From positions 27,556 to 91,555 of the forward strand of contig QZKI01000065.1 in the NCBI GenBank assembly GCA_003598055.1: 64,000 nt of DNA, written 5' to 3'. Below the pieces are notes generated by a model that was given only the letters and a program-made list of their open reading frames with translations, did not search any database and had not been told where the DNA came from. Positions 26,601 through 34,101 of this stretch are shown one piece after another. The position numbers were made by a program, and so were the translations under genes. This DNA comes from Candidatus Abyssobacteria bacterium SURF_17 (GTDB lineage Bacteria > Abyssobacteria > SURF-5). Each line of letters opens with the position of its first letter. The stretch's first letter is position 1.

Positions 26601-26645
26601 AATGCGGAGTTCAATTCCATGCGAGAGCATTTGGAGCAGGCGTAG
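23631..26645 (+). CDS. TPR protein with a Ser/Thr protein-kinase fold, probably a pseudokinase
   Basis: 1004 residues. TPR repeats occupy about 20-105 (YGLSFFKKGEYEHAIGEFEL, YNNLGYIYRSLGVYDKAIEI). A kinase-like domain spans about 120-430, followed by a linker, and more TPR-like helices fill about 600-1000. In the kinase domain the ATP-binding Lys153 (YALKTPRK) and Asp285 of the DFG position (SDIGEW) remain, as does the SDVYSFGVLLYEML helix. The catalytic loop reads AHGGIRAENVM, with Gly252 where the catalytic Asp should be. The glycine-rich loop is also weak. It probably acts as a scaffold or ATP-dependent switch. No signal peptide or membrane segment is seen. Confidence 0.8.
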   Translation: MSQNDKEQDRQSREFLGTRKHMKYGLSFFKKGEYEHAIGEFELILQHDRAYVRAYNNLGYIYRSLGVYDKAIEIWTEGLRIDPSYRRLQKNITSLQRFLKSKERRGESMPIGIEDFEIGIEWLSENAELLEIREGSLFDTYVIEDDQNTYALKTPRKALLMDETAKKVFVESCGNWLRLGQHDHIVHARSIEWVSGRPFLVMEYSADGSLRTLLSTMSKAGGLPIAQAVEIAVQVCLALSYVHASLGMAHGGIRAENVMLFRPAGQGREGRDETRTLRFLAKVSDIGEWAMFQNPQLFGNASGNIPRSMDDKESVRAPSGFLPVSPQAAAPELLESISTPNTRSDVYSFGVLLYEMLTGMLPFSGVDPSELLRTMSERPPEHLSAVNRRVHPSIGSICMKCLQRNPEARPGDFFEVADALLTYQERAEAALSDLSSLCNTFTRISRFQFKDGSRGTSLMIVGGTEFSSEVGQIWEILKRRADAERDEALRNRLAHISDAVLVPGLSVDDVYPTGASILDGLMSKPAEAYRRDLNVLRGSDGARAGAAASSSGGGPPQSEAHMSSEPPAQTAREESDIFGLGPAAEYSSLLRAGDSQGALKLLCRALQFRSEALLLEARNAPELLQALGRVVRSESLQMWTASLFQELPAISACPPPEEFLRLGTDTEDEIAAMVCGLLLMLGGEYAATLETFNMIPDEHYLPAFAIYAWALARFQSAGMENIRLNSLRNADGLLRDAIIAAKKSSKRTTVINASSPHASLSDAIFLRALILEQLAEHKSAIAHFRAWKAMPRPESRPPRKSLPWTNLVQGKSMYEVGMPSEGFIRWQRVLTQDLRAPFLALLEHGCDKPRVLLAKHVLTCCEDAISRFADNAVLWCLKAKLLHCMNRPHESLECTSRALALEDDFYPAHFVRMEALVLTGRFEEARDALKTCILREPYEPLFMLRNAEILCQTAELKRAIDELKRAIAHGLDLCELRLCIDEKKLAALEENAEFNSMREHLEQA

Positions 26646-27181
26646 CGCGTAACGTCGCCTTGTTCTGTTCCGCGTCATTCCTCAGCACAATGCACGCTCG
26701 ATATAGGGACCGAGCCCTATTTCTGCCTGCAATCGCCTGCGCGTTGCATGTCGTCTCAGGAATAGGGCTCTGTTCCTTCTCACCACCGACGCAATGCATG
26801 AATCTCGCCGGTGACTGCGCACTTGACACTTGACTTGCAAATGGAAGGATTGTATGCTATAAATATACTGAGATGGCAAGAGAAACTATCCCTGCCATGC
26901 TCGTGAAGATGCGACAATATTGAGCCAACAGTATTGGAAGGGGAGCCTTAGATTTTCGAGTAGATTGCAGGCCGCCTCGGCGCGGAAGCACGAAGCTTGG
27001 ATGCGGGCACCCACTTGGACCGCAAGGTTCAACGAGTCAAGTCTCACGGCATTGTGGCGGGGATTTTTTTCGCCGGTAATAAGCTACCAGCGCCCGGGCC
27101 AAGTTTTGCGTCTTCTTTTCGTTTTCGAATCGCACTACCGTTCTTTCTTGCCGATTACATGCTCTCTACGGGAAAACGCAA
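26646..27181. other. 600-base intergenic region without a recognised gene
   Basis: Two structures stand out: a stem GAGCCCTATT (26712-26721) / AATAGGGCTC (26761-26770), followed by a T-rich tract, which may end the kinase transcript; and a promoter at 26835-26863 reading rightward into about 330 bases with no convincing protein. The rightward transcript could be a non-coding RNA ending near the hairpin at 27182-27200. I could not match it to a known RNA class. Confidence 0.4.
26835..26863 (+). promoter_or_regulatory. Orphan rightward promoter
   Basis: TTGCAA (26835-26840), 17-base spacer, TATAAA (26858-26863). No protein gene follows on this strand before the convergent prepilin gene. Confidence 0.45.
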
Positions 27182-27200
27182 GGGCGACTCCGAGTCGCCC
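27182..27200 (-). terminator. Hairpin terminating the prepilin gene (possibly bidirectional)
   Basis: GGGCGACT-CCG-AGTCGCCC, 8 base pairs, 53 bases beyond the prepilin stop. On the minus strand it is followed by TTGCGTTTT. Confidence 0.55.
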
Positions 27201-27252
27201 CTCTGTTAGACAATCATATCTGTGGCACAACCTCTGGAACGCTGCCCCGGAT

Positions 27253-28320
27253 TTACGGACCAAACCGCATTATCACCCCATCGCTTGCTGTGCCGTCAGG
27301 GGTTGCATAGACCTTGCCCCTTCGCTCCTGCCGAACATCATAGTTGAACACCGGTTTGCCGTCCGCGTCATCAAGTTCAGGTGTGCCCAGAGGCTCCAGG
27401 CCGCTTTCCTTGTCACCCGCATTGAATCTATACGTCCATCTCGTCTCGATGATGGTGTCACTGCTTGTCCTCAGGTTGGTATCTAAACCATTGTTTTCTC
27501 CCGAGCTCGGCTCGAAGAGAATCCTATTATTGTCGTCGTCCGTTGGGTCGCTTGCAAACGCGTCTTCTCCGACATCTTCTCCATTCTGCATGGTTAGATA
27601 ATAGTTATGGAGTCCGTGGTCGCTTCCGTCAGGACCGACGCTGTAAATTACCCACCGATTGTAGTAGGGCGGGTGGTTTGTCTTGTAGTCATTGAGGCCT
27701 GCCGGGTGGCCTGCTGCGTAACCTCGAAAATCGGGCATTCCCTTCGCGGTGAGCTGGGGCACATAACCGGCATAATAATGATAGTAGGTCCTTTCACCAA
27801 GAATGTCTATCATGGCCTGTCTGTCCGGGTCGGTGAACATACCCAGACGGTCGTAATAGGTTCCGTCCAACCTTCCGTTGCCCCGTCCTGCGTCACCGGC
27901 AAGGTCTCTCAGAAGGATTCCCACGTCTTCGTTAGGGTCAAGCCGATAGTTGCCTTCAGTTCCATCAGGGTCAGGGCCGGGGTAGTCCGTGTTTACTATC
28001 CATTGTCCGCCACTCAATTCAAACGGCCCCTCACCATCCGAACCGATATCTTCGCTCGGGAAGAAGGCGCCGCCGAGCCAATCGTTCCCGATCGGTGGGT
28101 ACGTATCCCATTCCGCATAATATGTTTCAACTGCCGTCTCTATGTGTGCGAGTTGTGCCTTGACGGCACCGACGTCCGCCTTCGCTCGCATCCTCGAGAT
28201 TGCCGGAAGCGCGATAGCGGCAAGCAATCCAATGATGGCAATCACAGCGAGCAATTCGGTAAGCGTAAAGCCAGTGCGCGAGCTCTTGAATCGGGAAACC
28301 GACTCTCCCCTGCGTCTCAT
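27253..28320 (-). CDS. Prepilin-type protein, large GspG-like pseudopilin
   Basis: 355 residues with a type IV prepilin leader: a basic 16-residue stretch ending in Gly, then FTLTELLAVIAIIGLLAAIA with Glu at +5, the substrate of prepilin peptidase. The helix continues to about residue 65. The globular part contains DTYPP, Gly/Asp-rich segments and several Trp and Tyr, and is far longer than standard GspG (~140 residues). It resembles the large prepilin-like proteins common in Planctomycetes and candidate phyla, which have no settled function. GGAGG lies 8 bases before the ATG. No other secretion or pilus gene is adjacent. A terminator-like hairpin sits in its leader. Confidence 0.85.
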   Translation of the reverse strand: MRRRGESVSRFKSSRTGFTLTELLAVIAIIGLLAAIALPAISRMRAKADVGAVKAQLAHIETAVETYYAEWDTYPPIGNDWLGGAFFPSEDIGSDGEGPFELSGGQWIVNTDYPGPDPDGTEGNYRLDPNEDVGILLRDLAGDAGRGNGRLDGTYYDRLGMFTDPDRQAMIDILGERTYYHYYAGYVPQLTAKGMPDFRGYAAGHPAGLNDYKTNHPPYYNRWVIYSVGPDGSDHGLHNYYLTMQNGEDVGEDAFASDPTDDDNNRILFEPSSGENNGLDTNLRTSSDTIIETRWTYRFNAGDKESGLEPLGTPELDDADGKPVFNYDVRQERRGKVYATPDGTASDGVIMRFGP

Positions 28321-28389
28321 GTGGCAGCCTCCTTGAGATGTCCCACCAATTCTCTTCCTTCACCCGCTGTTCTTGAGACAAACAAAAAA

Positions 28390-28417
28390 TCTTATCCTTT
28401 CCCCCGGATAAGATTCC
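28390..28417 (-). terminator. Terminator-like hairpin inside the prepilin gene leader
   Basis: On the minus strand AATCTTATCC-N8-GGATAAGATT forms a perfect 10-base-pair stem, immediately followed by TTTTTGTTTG. It lies between the promoter (28454-28482) and the ATG (28320), so transcription must pass it. It is best read as an attenuator; no known riboswitch was recognised in the ~30 bases before it. Confidence 0.65.
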
Positions 28418-28453
28418 TCTGAAGCTTTCCTTTTTCAACTTCTTCCACAAGGA

Positions 28454-28482
28454 ATTGTACACCACAGTTTGGCCAGTGTCAA
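28454..28482 (-). promoter_or_regulatory. Promoter of the prepilin gene
   Basis: Minus strand: perfect TTGACA (28477-28482), 17-base spacer, TACAAT (28454-28459). It initiates about 130 bases before the start codon, upstream of the leader hairpin. Confidence 0.7.
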
Positions 28483-28494
28483 GCCATTTTTTCG

Positions 28495-28524
28495 TTGATT
28501 CGGCGCAAGTTCATCAGATATACT
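28495..28524 (+). promoter_or_regulatory. Promoter of pcrA and following genes
   Basis: TTGATT (28495-28500), 18-base spacer, TATACT (28519-28524). It makes in-frame starts before about 28531 impossible for the helicase. Confidence 0.55.
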
Positions 28525-28572
28525 AATAAGAGAATTCTGGTATCTCTGCGCCTTTTAGGGATTTCCCTCGAA

Positions 28573-30741
28573 ATGCATCACCACATGGATGAACTACTCA
28601 AGGATCTCAACGAGCCTCAGCGCCTGGCGGTTACCACAACGGAAGGGCCCGTTGTCGTCATTGCGGGCGCTGGCAGCGGAAAAACACGGGTAATAACGTA
28701 CCGCGTCGCATATCTGGTCGGAGCGCGGCGGGTTGCGCCCCACAATATCCTGGCCGTTACCTTTACAAACAAGGCGGCAGAGGAGATGAGAGGGCGCATT
28801 TACAAGCTCTTGGGCACCGTGAAGCTGGAGTCGTGGATCGGCACGTTTCACGCCGCTTGCGCGCGCATTCTCAGGCGCGAAGCGGACTGCCTGGGTTACA
28901 ATCGCGCCTTCAGCATATACGATGAATCCCATCAACTGTCGCTGGTAAAGCATTGCATGAAACACATCAGTCTCTCGGAGCGTGACCACAATCCAAACGC
29001 AATTCTTTCGCGCATAAGTCTGGCGAAGAACGAGATGATCACGCCCGAGGCATTCGCCTGCTCTGCCTCCGATTACTTTGACCAACAAGTCGCGCGGGTT
29101 TATACCTTGTACCAAAAGGGACTCCGCGAGAACAATGCCATGGATTTTGATGACCTGCTCGATAATGCTCTGCTCATCCTCAAGGAGCACCCCGAGCGCT
29201 CCGAGAAGTACCGCGAACTCTTCAAATACATCCTCGTGGACGAGTTTCAGGATACGAATCATGTCCAATACGAACTCGTGCGCGAACTCGCTAAGGAACA
29301 TCACAACCTGTGCGTAGTTGGGGATGATGACCAGAGCATTTACAGTTGGCGCGGAGCAAACATTGAGAATCTCTTTAATTTCGAGAAGGATTTCCCGGAG
29401 GCGACGGCCGTCTTCCTCGAGGAAAATTACCGCTCAACCCAACTGATTCTCGATGCCGCCAACGCAGTCATAGAGAACAACGAACGGCGAAAACCAAAGA
29501 AGCTCTGGACAAGCAACAAACACGGCGAAAAGATCGTGTGGTACGGTGCATTCAACGAACATGATGAGGCACGATACATAATCCAGGAGATCGGCCGCCT
29601 GAAGGAGCTCCATCGCGAACTAAGGAACAGCGATTGTGCAATATTCTACCGAACGAATGCGCAGTCGCGCGTGATTGAGGACGAACTGCGCCGTGCAAAC
29701 GTTCCTTATACCGTCGTCGGCAGCGTTCAATTTTATGACCGCAGAGAAATCAAGGATGTGATTGCGTACCTGCGGGTGATCGCAAATCCCAAAGACAGCG
29801 TGAGCCTGAGAAGAATAATCAACACGCCCCCTCGAGGAATAGGGAAGACGACCCTCGAAAGGGCAGACGAGTTCGCATCCACTATGAACGTGTCCTTGTT
29901 CGAGGCAGTCGGCCGAGCATCGGAGATACCATCGCTGCGAGCCGATGCACGTCAAAGTCTTCTTACGGTTCATGCGTATCTCTCGCATCTCGTCGAGAAG
30001 AAACAGGAAGTCCCGGCGACAGAGCTAGTTCGAGAAATTGTTGAAACAAGCGGTTACGCTCAGATGCTCGAGCAGGACCCCACGTTCGAAGCGCGCGCGC
30101 GCCTGGAAAACCTGGACGAATTACTTTCAGCCGCGGCCGAGTTCGAAGAAGCGGCCGGCGATTCGTCCCTCGATGCATTTCTCGAGAATGTGTCGCTCAA
30201 GACAGACATTGACGAATGGGACGAAACCCGGGACTTGATAACCCTCATGACCCTGCATACGGCCAAAGGACTGGAGTTTTCCGCCGTCTTTATCGCAGGC
30301 ATGGAGGAAGACCTCTTTCCCCATGCAAACGCTCTTGCTTCCGAGAAAGGGCTGGAGGAAGAGCGACGCCTGTGCTATGTGGGTATAACAAGAGCCAAGA
30401 AGCGTGTTATACTTACCTCCGCAGATACGCGGATGACCAGAGGCATGAGAAACGCGCAGCAACCCTCACGATTTCTGGACGAGATTCCCGGGGAACTGCT
30501 TCAGTGCATCGACGGCACGCATGGCGAACGCGTGACTGACGATGATTACAGCCAGGAAATGCCCGCATACGAAGGCTCTGCGTTCCATATCGGGGACATC
30601 GTCGAGCATTCGGCATTCGGGCTCGGCAGAATAGGCGCCGTGGTCGGAAGCGGCGAGAAGCTCAAGGTTGCAGTGCGCTTCTTCCGGGACAATAAGCAAA
30701 GAGACATCATCGTCAAGTTCGCGGGTCTGAGAAAACGGTAA
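28573..30741 (+). CDS. pcrA: ATP-dependent DNA helicase of the UvrD/PcrA family
   Basis: About 722 residues (718 if the second ATG at 28585 is used). Superfamily 1A motifs are visible: VVIAGAGSGKTRVITYR (I), VTFTNKAAEEM (Ia), ILVDEFQDTNHVQYELV (II), VGDDDQSIYSWRGA (III), LEENYRST (IV), LMTLHTAKGLEFSAVFI (V) and CYVGITRAKKR (VI). The C-terminus (HSAFGLGRIGAVVGSG) is the Tudor-like PcrA tail that contacts RNA polymerase. It unwinds 3'-5' in nucleotide-excision repair and in displacing stalled complexes. A frame from 28495 begins inside the promoter and is rejected. It precedes pheA by 17 bases. Confidence 0.94.
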   Translation: MHHHMDELLKDLNEPQRLAVTTTEGPVVVIAGAGSGKTRVITYRVAYLVGARRVAPHNILAVTFTNKAAEEMRGRIYKLLGTVKLESWIGTFHAACARILRREADCLGYNRAFSIYDESHQLSLVKHCMKHISLSERDHNPNAILSRISLAKNEMITPEAFACSASDYFDQQVARVYTLYQKGLRENNAMDFDDLLDNALLILKEHPERSEKYRELFKYILVDEFQDTNHVQYELVRELAKEHHNLCVVGDDDQSIYSWRGANIENLFNFEKDFPEATAVFLEENYRSTQLILDAANAVIENNERRKPKKLWTSNKHGEKIVWYGAFNEHDEARYIIQEIGRLKELHRELRNSDCAIFYRTNAQSRVIEDELRRANVPYTVVGSVQFYDRREIKDVIAYLRVIANPKDSVSLRRIINTPPRGIGKTTLERADEFASTMNVSLFEAVGRASEIPSLRADARQSLLTVHAYLSHLVEKKQEVPATELVREIVETSGYAQMLEQDPTFEARARLENLDELLSAAAEFEEAAGDSSLDAFLENVSLKTDIDEWDETRDLITLMTLHTAKGLEFSAVFIAGMEEDLFPHANALASEKGLEEERRLCYVGITRAKKRVILTSADTRMTRGMRNAQQPSRFLDEIPGELLQCIDGTHGERVTDDDYSQEMPAYEGSAFHIGDIVEHSAFGLGRIGAVVGSGEKLKVAVRFFRDNKQRDIIVKFAGLRKR

Positions 30742-30758
30742 CGGAGGCACGTGTTCCT

Positions 30759-31820
30759 ATGTCGCTCGAAGAAATTCGCGAGAGAATCGATTCCATCGAC
30801 AGCGAGATCATCCGTCTCCTGAACGAGCGGGCGAAGGCGGCGATCGATGTCGGGAAACTCAAGGAGCAGGCAAACACTCATATCTATGCGCCGGCTCGCG
30901 AGATACAGATCTTCGAGCAGATATGTTCCCGGAACACCGGGCCGTTGACGAATGAGGCGCTGAAATCCATTTACAAAGAGATTATATCGGCAAGTCGCAG
31001 CCTGGAGAAACCGCTCATCGTGAGTTATCTCGGGCCGCAGGCCACGTTCGCTCATCTCGCGGCCCTTCAGAAGTTCGGCAGTTCCACGAGCTACCTTCCG
31101 GCTCGAACCATATCCGACGTTTTCATCGACGTGCAGAAGGGACGGGCCAACTACGGCGTGGTTCCCATCGAGAACTCGACCGAGGGAAGCGTCAGCTACA
31201 CGCTCGACATGTTCATGGAATCAGACTTGAAGATTTTCTCTGAAGTCATGCTCGAGGTTTCCCATAACCTCATGTCGAAAAGTCAGCTTACGGGAATAAC
31301 CAAGATATATTCACACCCGCAGGCGCTTGCACAGTGTCGCCGATGGTTGGAGGCAAATGTTCCAGCGGCAGAACTGACCGCGACATCGAGCACCGCCCAG
31401 GCGGCCGAGTTGGCGGCGAAGGACGTTTCAGCGGGCGCGATTGCAAATGAGATTGCGGCCGAGATATACCACCTGAACTTGCTGGTCAGACGCATTGAAG
31501 ACAGCCCGTATAACTACACCCGTTTCCTGGTCGTCGGTCACTCCATCGCGGAGAAGAGCGGGCGGGACAAGACGTCAGTCATGTTCTCCATCAGGCACAG
31601 GGCGGGAGCGCTTTCCGAGATTCTCAAGACATTTGCCAGCTACGAGATCAATCTCACGCGAATCGAGTCAAGGCCCTCACGTCAAAGAGCGTGGGAGTAC
31701 GTGTTTTTTGTCGATCTGGAAGGACACACTGATGATCCACGCGTCGCTCAAGCGCTCCACGAAGCAACGGAACATTGCATCTTTTTGAAGACCCTCGGCT
31801 CCTATCCGAGTGGCGAATGA
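30759..31820 (+). CDS. pheA: Chorismate mutase / prephenate dehydratase (P-protein)
   Basis: 353 residues. An AroQ-type chorismate mutase covers about 1-85 (LEEIRERIDSIDSEIIRLLN). The prephenate dehydratase covers about 88-265 (YLGPQATFAHLAALQKFG, VVPIENSTEGSVSYTLDM, with the catalytic Thr-Arg-Phe in NYTRFLVVG). An ACT domain covers about 275-350 (RHRAGALSEILKTFASYEIN, ESRPSR), which binds phenylalanine for feedback inhibition. It makes phenylpyruvate from chorismate. It lies between pcrA and thiD2. Confidence 0.96.
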   Translation: MSLEEIRERIDSIDSEIIRLLNERAKAAIDVGKLKEQANTHIYAPAREIQIFEQICSRNTGPLTNEALKSIYKEIISASRSLEKPLIVSYLGPQATFAHLAALQKFGSSTSYLPARTISDVFIDVQKGRANYGVVPIENSTEGSVSYTLDMFMESDLKIFSEVMLEVSHNLMSKSQLTGITKIYSHPQALAQCRRWLEANVPAAELTATSSTAQAAELAAKDVSAGAIANEIAAEIYHLNLLVRRIEDSPYNYTRFLVVGHSIAEKSGRDKTSVMFSIRHRAGALSEILKTFASYEINLTRIESRPSRQRAWEYVFFVDLEGHTDDPRVAQALHEATEHCIFLKTLGSYPSGE

Positions 31821-31836
31821 AAGCCGGCGGTCAAAC

Positions 31837-32280
31837 ATGACGACGGATCAGAAGGTCTACAGGATACTGGATGCCAACGCAAATCGCGCCCGCGAAGGGC
31901 TCAGGGTAGTCGAGGAGTATCTCCGGTTCATCTGCGACGATGCCACATTCACTGCGCGTTTGAAGGGACTGCGGCATCACATTACAGAGACTCTTACAAG
32001 ACTGGATATGGACGAAAAGCTCATCGGGGCGCGTTCAAGCGATACCGACGTGGGCGCGTCTTCATCCTCCCGGTCCGAGGCAAATCGGTCTGACACCGCC
32101 CATATCATGACGGCCAATCTACGGCGGTCGCAGGAAGCGTTGCGTGTTCTGGAGGAGTATTCGAAACTAATTTCGCACCGAGCATCAGCCGAGTTCAAGG
32201 AGATGCGGTTCGACCTATATACGATCGAGAAGGATATCCGACTCGCCATGCCCGGCATGCACGGAGCAGGAGGAGAATAG
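31837..32280 (+). CDS. thiD2: ThiD2-type hydroxymethylpyrimidine phosphate kinase, stand-alone
   Basis: About 147 residues matching the ThiD2 domain that in many bacteria is fused to thiamine phosphate synthase ThiE. Features are RILDANANRAREGLRVVEEY, LRHHITETL, SDTDVGASSSSRSE and the second helical repeat ANLRRSQEALRVLEEYSKL. ThiD2 phosphorylates HMP-P to HMP-PP for thiamine assembly. Here it has no ThiE partner: the frame ends normally and an ABC ATPase follows. ATG 31837 is preferred over a GTG at 31810 that would overlap pheA. Neither has a strong ribosome-binding site. Confidence 0.75.
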   Translation: MTTDQKVYRILDANANRAREGLRVVEEYLRFICDDATFTARLKGLRHHITETLTRLDMDEKLIGARSSDTDVGASSSSRSEANRSDTAHIMTANLRRSQEALRVLEEYSKLISHRASAEFKEMRFDLYTIEKDIRLAMPGMHGAGGE

Positions 32281-32288
32281 GCTTTCTT

Positions 32289-33044
32289 ATGCGACACGAC
32301 GAGCCGGTTGCCATCATTGAAATACGGAACCTGACGAAGGTCTTTGGAGCCACGAAAGCCGTGGACGACCTGAGCCTTCACGTCGGCAGGGGGGAATTCT
32401 TTTGTTTTCTCGGGCCAAACGGCGCGGGAAAGACTACGACAATCAAGATGCTCACAGGCCTGCTCCGGCCCACTTCGGGCACCGCCCTGATCGCCGGACA
32501 CGACATCATCGAGAACGCCGTCGAAGCCAAGCGCGAAATCGGATACATTCCCGACCATCCGTACCTGTACGAAAAGCTCTCGGGCCGAGAATTTATGCGG
32601 TTTGTGGCCGGGATATATCGCCTTGACGGCGCGCTGCTTGACCGGAAAATCGATGAACTGCTGGAGCTATTCGGGGTCAGAGAGTACGCCGACCAACTCA
32701 CAGAAGACTACTCTCACGGGATGCGGCAAAAGCTTATCTTCAGCGCGACGTTCCTCCACTCGCCCCGAGTCGTGATCGTGGATGAGCCATGGGTTGGGCT
32801 CGACCCAAAGAGCATACGCTTTGTGAAGGATTACCTGAAATCAAGAACAAAAGAGGGCGTCACCATATTCATGTCCACTCATACCCTCAGCATCGCCGAG
32901 GAAATTGCGGACAGAATAGGGATAATTCACAAAGGAAAGCTCATCGCCCAGGGAACAGTCGACAAAATCAAGGCGAGCACGGTACGCAACCTCGAAGACG
33001 TCTTCCTTGAGCTGACCGCCGAATCGCCGGAAGTGCCTCAGTAG
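32289..33044 (+). CDS. ABC transporter ATP-binding protein
   Basis: 251 residues. Walker A FLGPNGAGKTTTIKML near residue 45, signature YSHGMRQKLIFS near 145, Walker B VVIVDEPWVGLD near 165 and switch His in MSTHTLSIAEE. It is closest to the CcmA/NatA-like exporters. No permease gene accompanies it in the window, so the substrate is unknown and the partner must be encoded elsewhere. GGAGGAG lies upstream at a long distance. It is the last gene of the pcrA-pheA-thiD2 run. Confidence 0.93.
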   Translation: MRHDEPVAIIEIRNLTKVFGATKAVDDLSLHVGRGEFFCFLGPNGAGKTTTIKMLTGLLRPTSGTALIAGHDIIENAVEAKREIGYIPDHPYLYEKLSGREFMRFVAGIYRLDGALLDRKIDELLELFGVREYADQLTEDYSHGMRQKLIFSATFLHSPRVVIVDEPWVGLDPKSIRFVKDYLKSRTKEGVTIFMSTHTLSIAEEIADRIGIIHKGKLIAQGTVDKIKASTVRNLEDVFLELTAESPEVPQ

Positions 33045-33047
33045 AGT

Positions 33048-33075
33048 TTTACAAGCCTCCACAATATGATATAAT
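33048..33075 (+). promoter_or_regulatory. Promoter of the exported protein at 33088
   Basis: TTTACA (33048-33053), 16-base spacer, perfect TATAAT (33070-33075). The ATG at 33088 is only 13 bases past the -10, so the transcript would be nearly leaderless. Confidence 0.55.
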
Positions 33076-33087
33076 CTTGCGACAGCG

Positions 33088-33591
33088 ATGGCGACATTCA
33101 GACCAAGAATAGCGCTTCCGGCGCTCGTAATCATTGCAGCGCTCACGGCGAGTTTCTCTGACCCAGCCATGATGAAGGACTTGGACGTGCTGAAGAGAGC
33201 GCTTGCGAAATCGCTTGGGGAAAGGAGCAATACGGGTGCGAACCGAATAGCGGCCGTTCGCAAGTCCGAAGACCACGGGAGGGACACTCTCTTGGTAGTC
33301 CTTAACGCCAACAGCAGCCCAACCACCGCCGGTCTGCGACATGGAATTCTCGACGACACCGCCACGGTACTGGAAGTCGCGAAGAGCTGGGGATGGCCAG
33401 ACAAAGTTGACCAGGTAATAGTCACGGAGCATTTTCCTCTCAAGGGGAAAGACGCTCCGCGAGATCCTCAGCCTATTTTTGTCGGAGCCATATCTTCTTC
33501 CAAGGTCCGCGAGGTTGATTGGGGAACCATAGATCGGAGAAAAATCCCCGAAATGCTCGATGGCCTGAGTTGGCATGGCTCGCTCGAATAG
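33088..33591 (+). CDS. Hypothetical exported protein, 167 residues
   Basis: An N-terminal hydrophobic segment (IALPALVIIAALTASFS) looks like a signal peptide or anchor, with possible cleavage after it. The mature part is of mixed charge with no recognised domain. No ribosome-binding site precedes the ATG, and the promoter lies just upstream, consistent with leaderless translation. Function unknown. Confidence 0.55.
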   Translation: MATFRPRIALPALVIIAALTASFSDPAMMKDLDVLKRALAKSLGERSNTGANRIAAVRKSEDHGRDTLLVVLNANSSPTTAGLRHGILDDTATVLEVAKSWGWPDKVDQVIVTEHFPLKGKDAPRDPQPIFVGAISSSKVREVDWGTIDRRKIPEMLDGLSWHGSLE

Positions 33592-33652
33592 AACGGGAAT
33601 CCCCGACCAGAGGCTTCGTGTGTGTGAAGGAACCCATGAAAGGAAGAGAAAC

Positions 33653-33985
33653 ATGAAATCGACACGAACAACCAATGTCCTGCTCGTACTCGTCATCCTT
33701 GCGTTGCTGGCCAATGTCTTGGTTCCCATGCTCCAGACAAGAGAGGCTGAAGCCGTGGGGCAAGACGCTGCGTCGCCGTCCCAGGTGGCCGCTACGGCTC
33801 AAAACGTCGCCCTTGAAAAAGTCGGCCGGGTAGTAGCGGACGGTCTCGCGCAAATCGCGCAATCAAACCAGCAGATAGCGAATGCAATTCTGGAGCATTC
33901 CCGAACCAATGAGCACATCGCAGATGCGCTTGTAAAGGTAGCCATCGAAATGAGGTCCCAGCGGGGCAGCTCATTCGGCGAGTGA
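33653..33985 (+). CDS. Small single-pass membrane protein, 110 residues
   Basis: One N-terminal hydrophobic helix (TNVLLVLVILALLANVLVPM) is followed by an amphipathic, Gln/Ala-rich helical region (VADGLAQIAQSNQQIANAIL) likely to form a coiled coil. GGAAGAG precedes ATG 33653, which makes the longer frame from 33575 unlikely. Function unknown. Confidence 0.6.
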   Translation: MKSTRTTNVLLVLVILALLANVLVPMLQTREAEAVGQDAASPSQVAATAQNVALEKVGRVVADGLAQIAQSNQQIANAILEHSRTNEHIADALVKVAIEMRSQRGSSFGE

Positions 33986-34033
33986 GCGCTCGTGCCGAAT
34001 GCCACCGCGTTTGTGAGACGAAATGTGTTCCCT

Positions 34034-34061
34034 GCCCTCGCGCCGTCAATCGGCGCAGGGC
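34034..34061. terminator. GC-rich hairpin between 33985 and 34102
   Basis: GCCCT-c-GCGCCG, loop TCAAT, CGGCGC-AGGGC. It is a strong stem with one bulge but no T-run, so it may be a factor-dependent terminator or an mRNA-stabilising structure. Confidence 0.4.
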
Positions 34062-34101
34062 GCCCGCAAACAGCGTGATCGAGCTTATGGAGTGACTCCT
34101 T

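Noticed and set aside
26920..27486. 188-codon plus-strand frame in the 26.6-27.2 kb gap
   Set aside because: It overlaps the prepilin gene end to end, has no family-like sequence and no ribosome-binding site. The RNA explanation is preferred.
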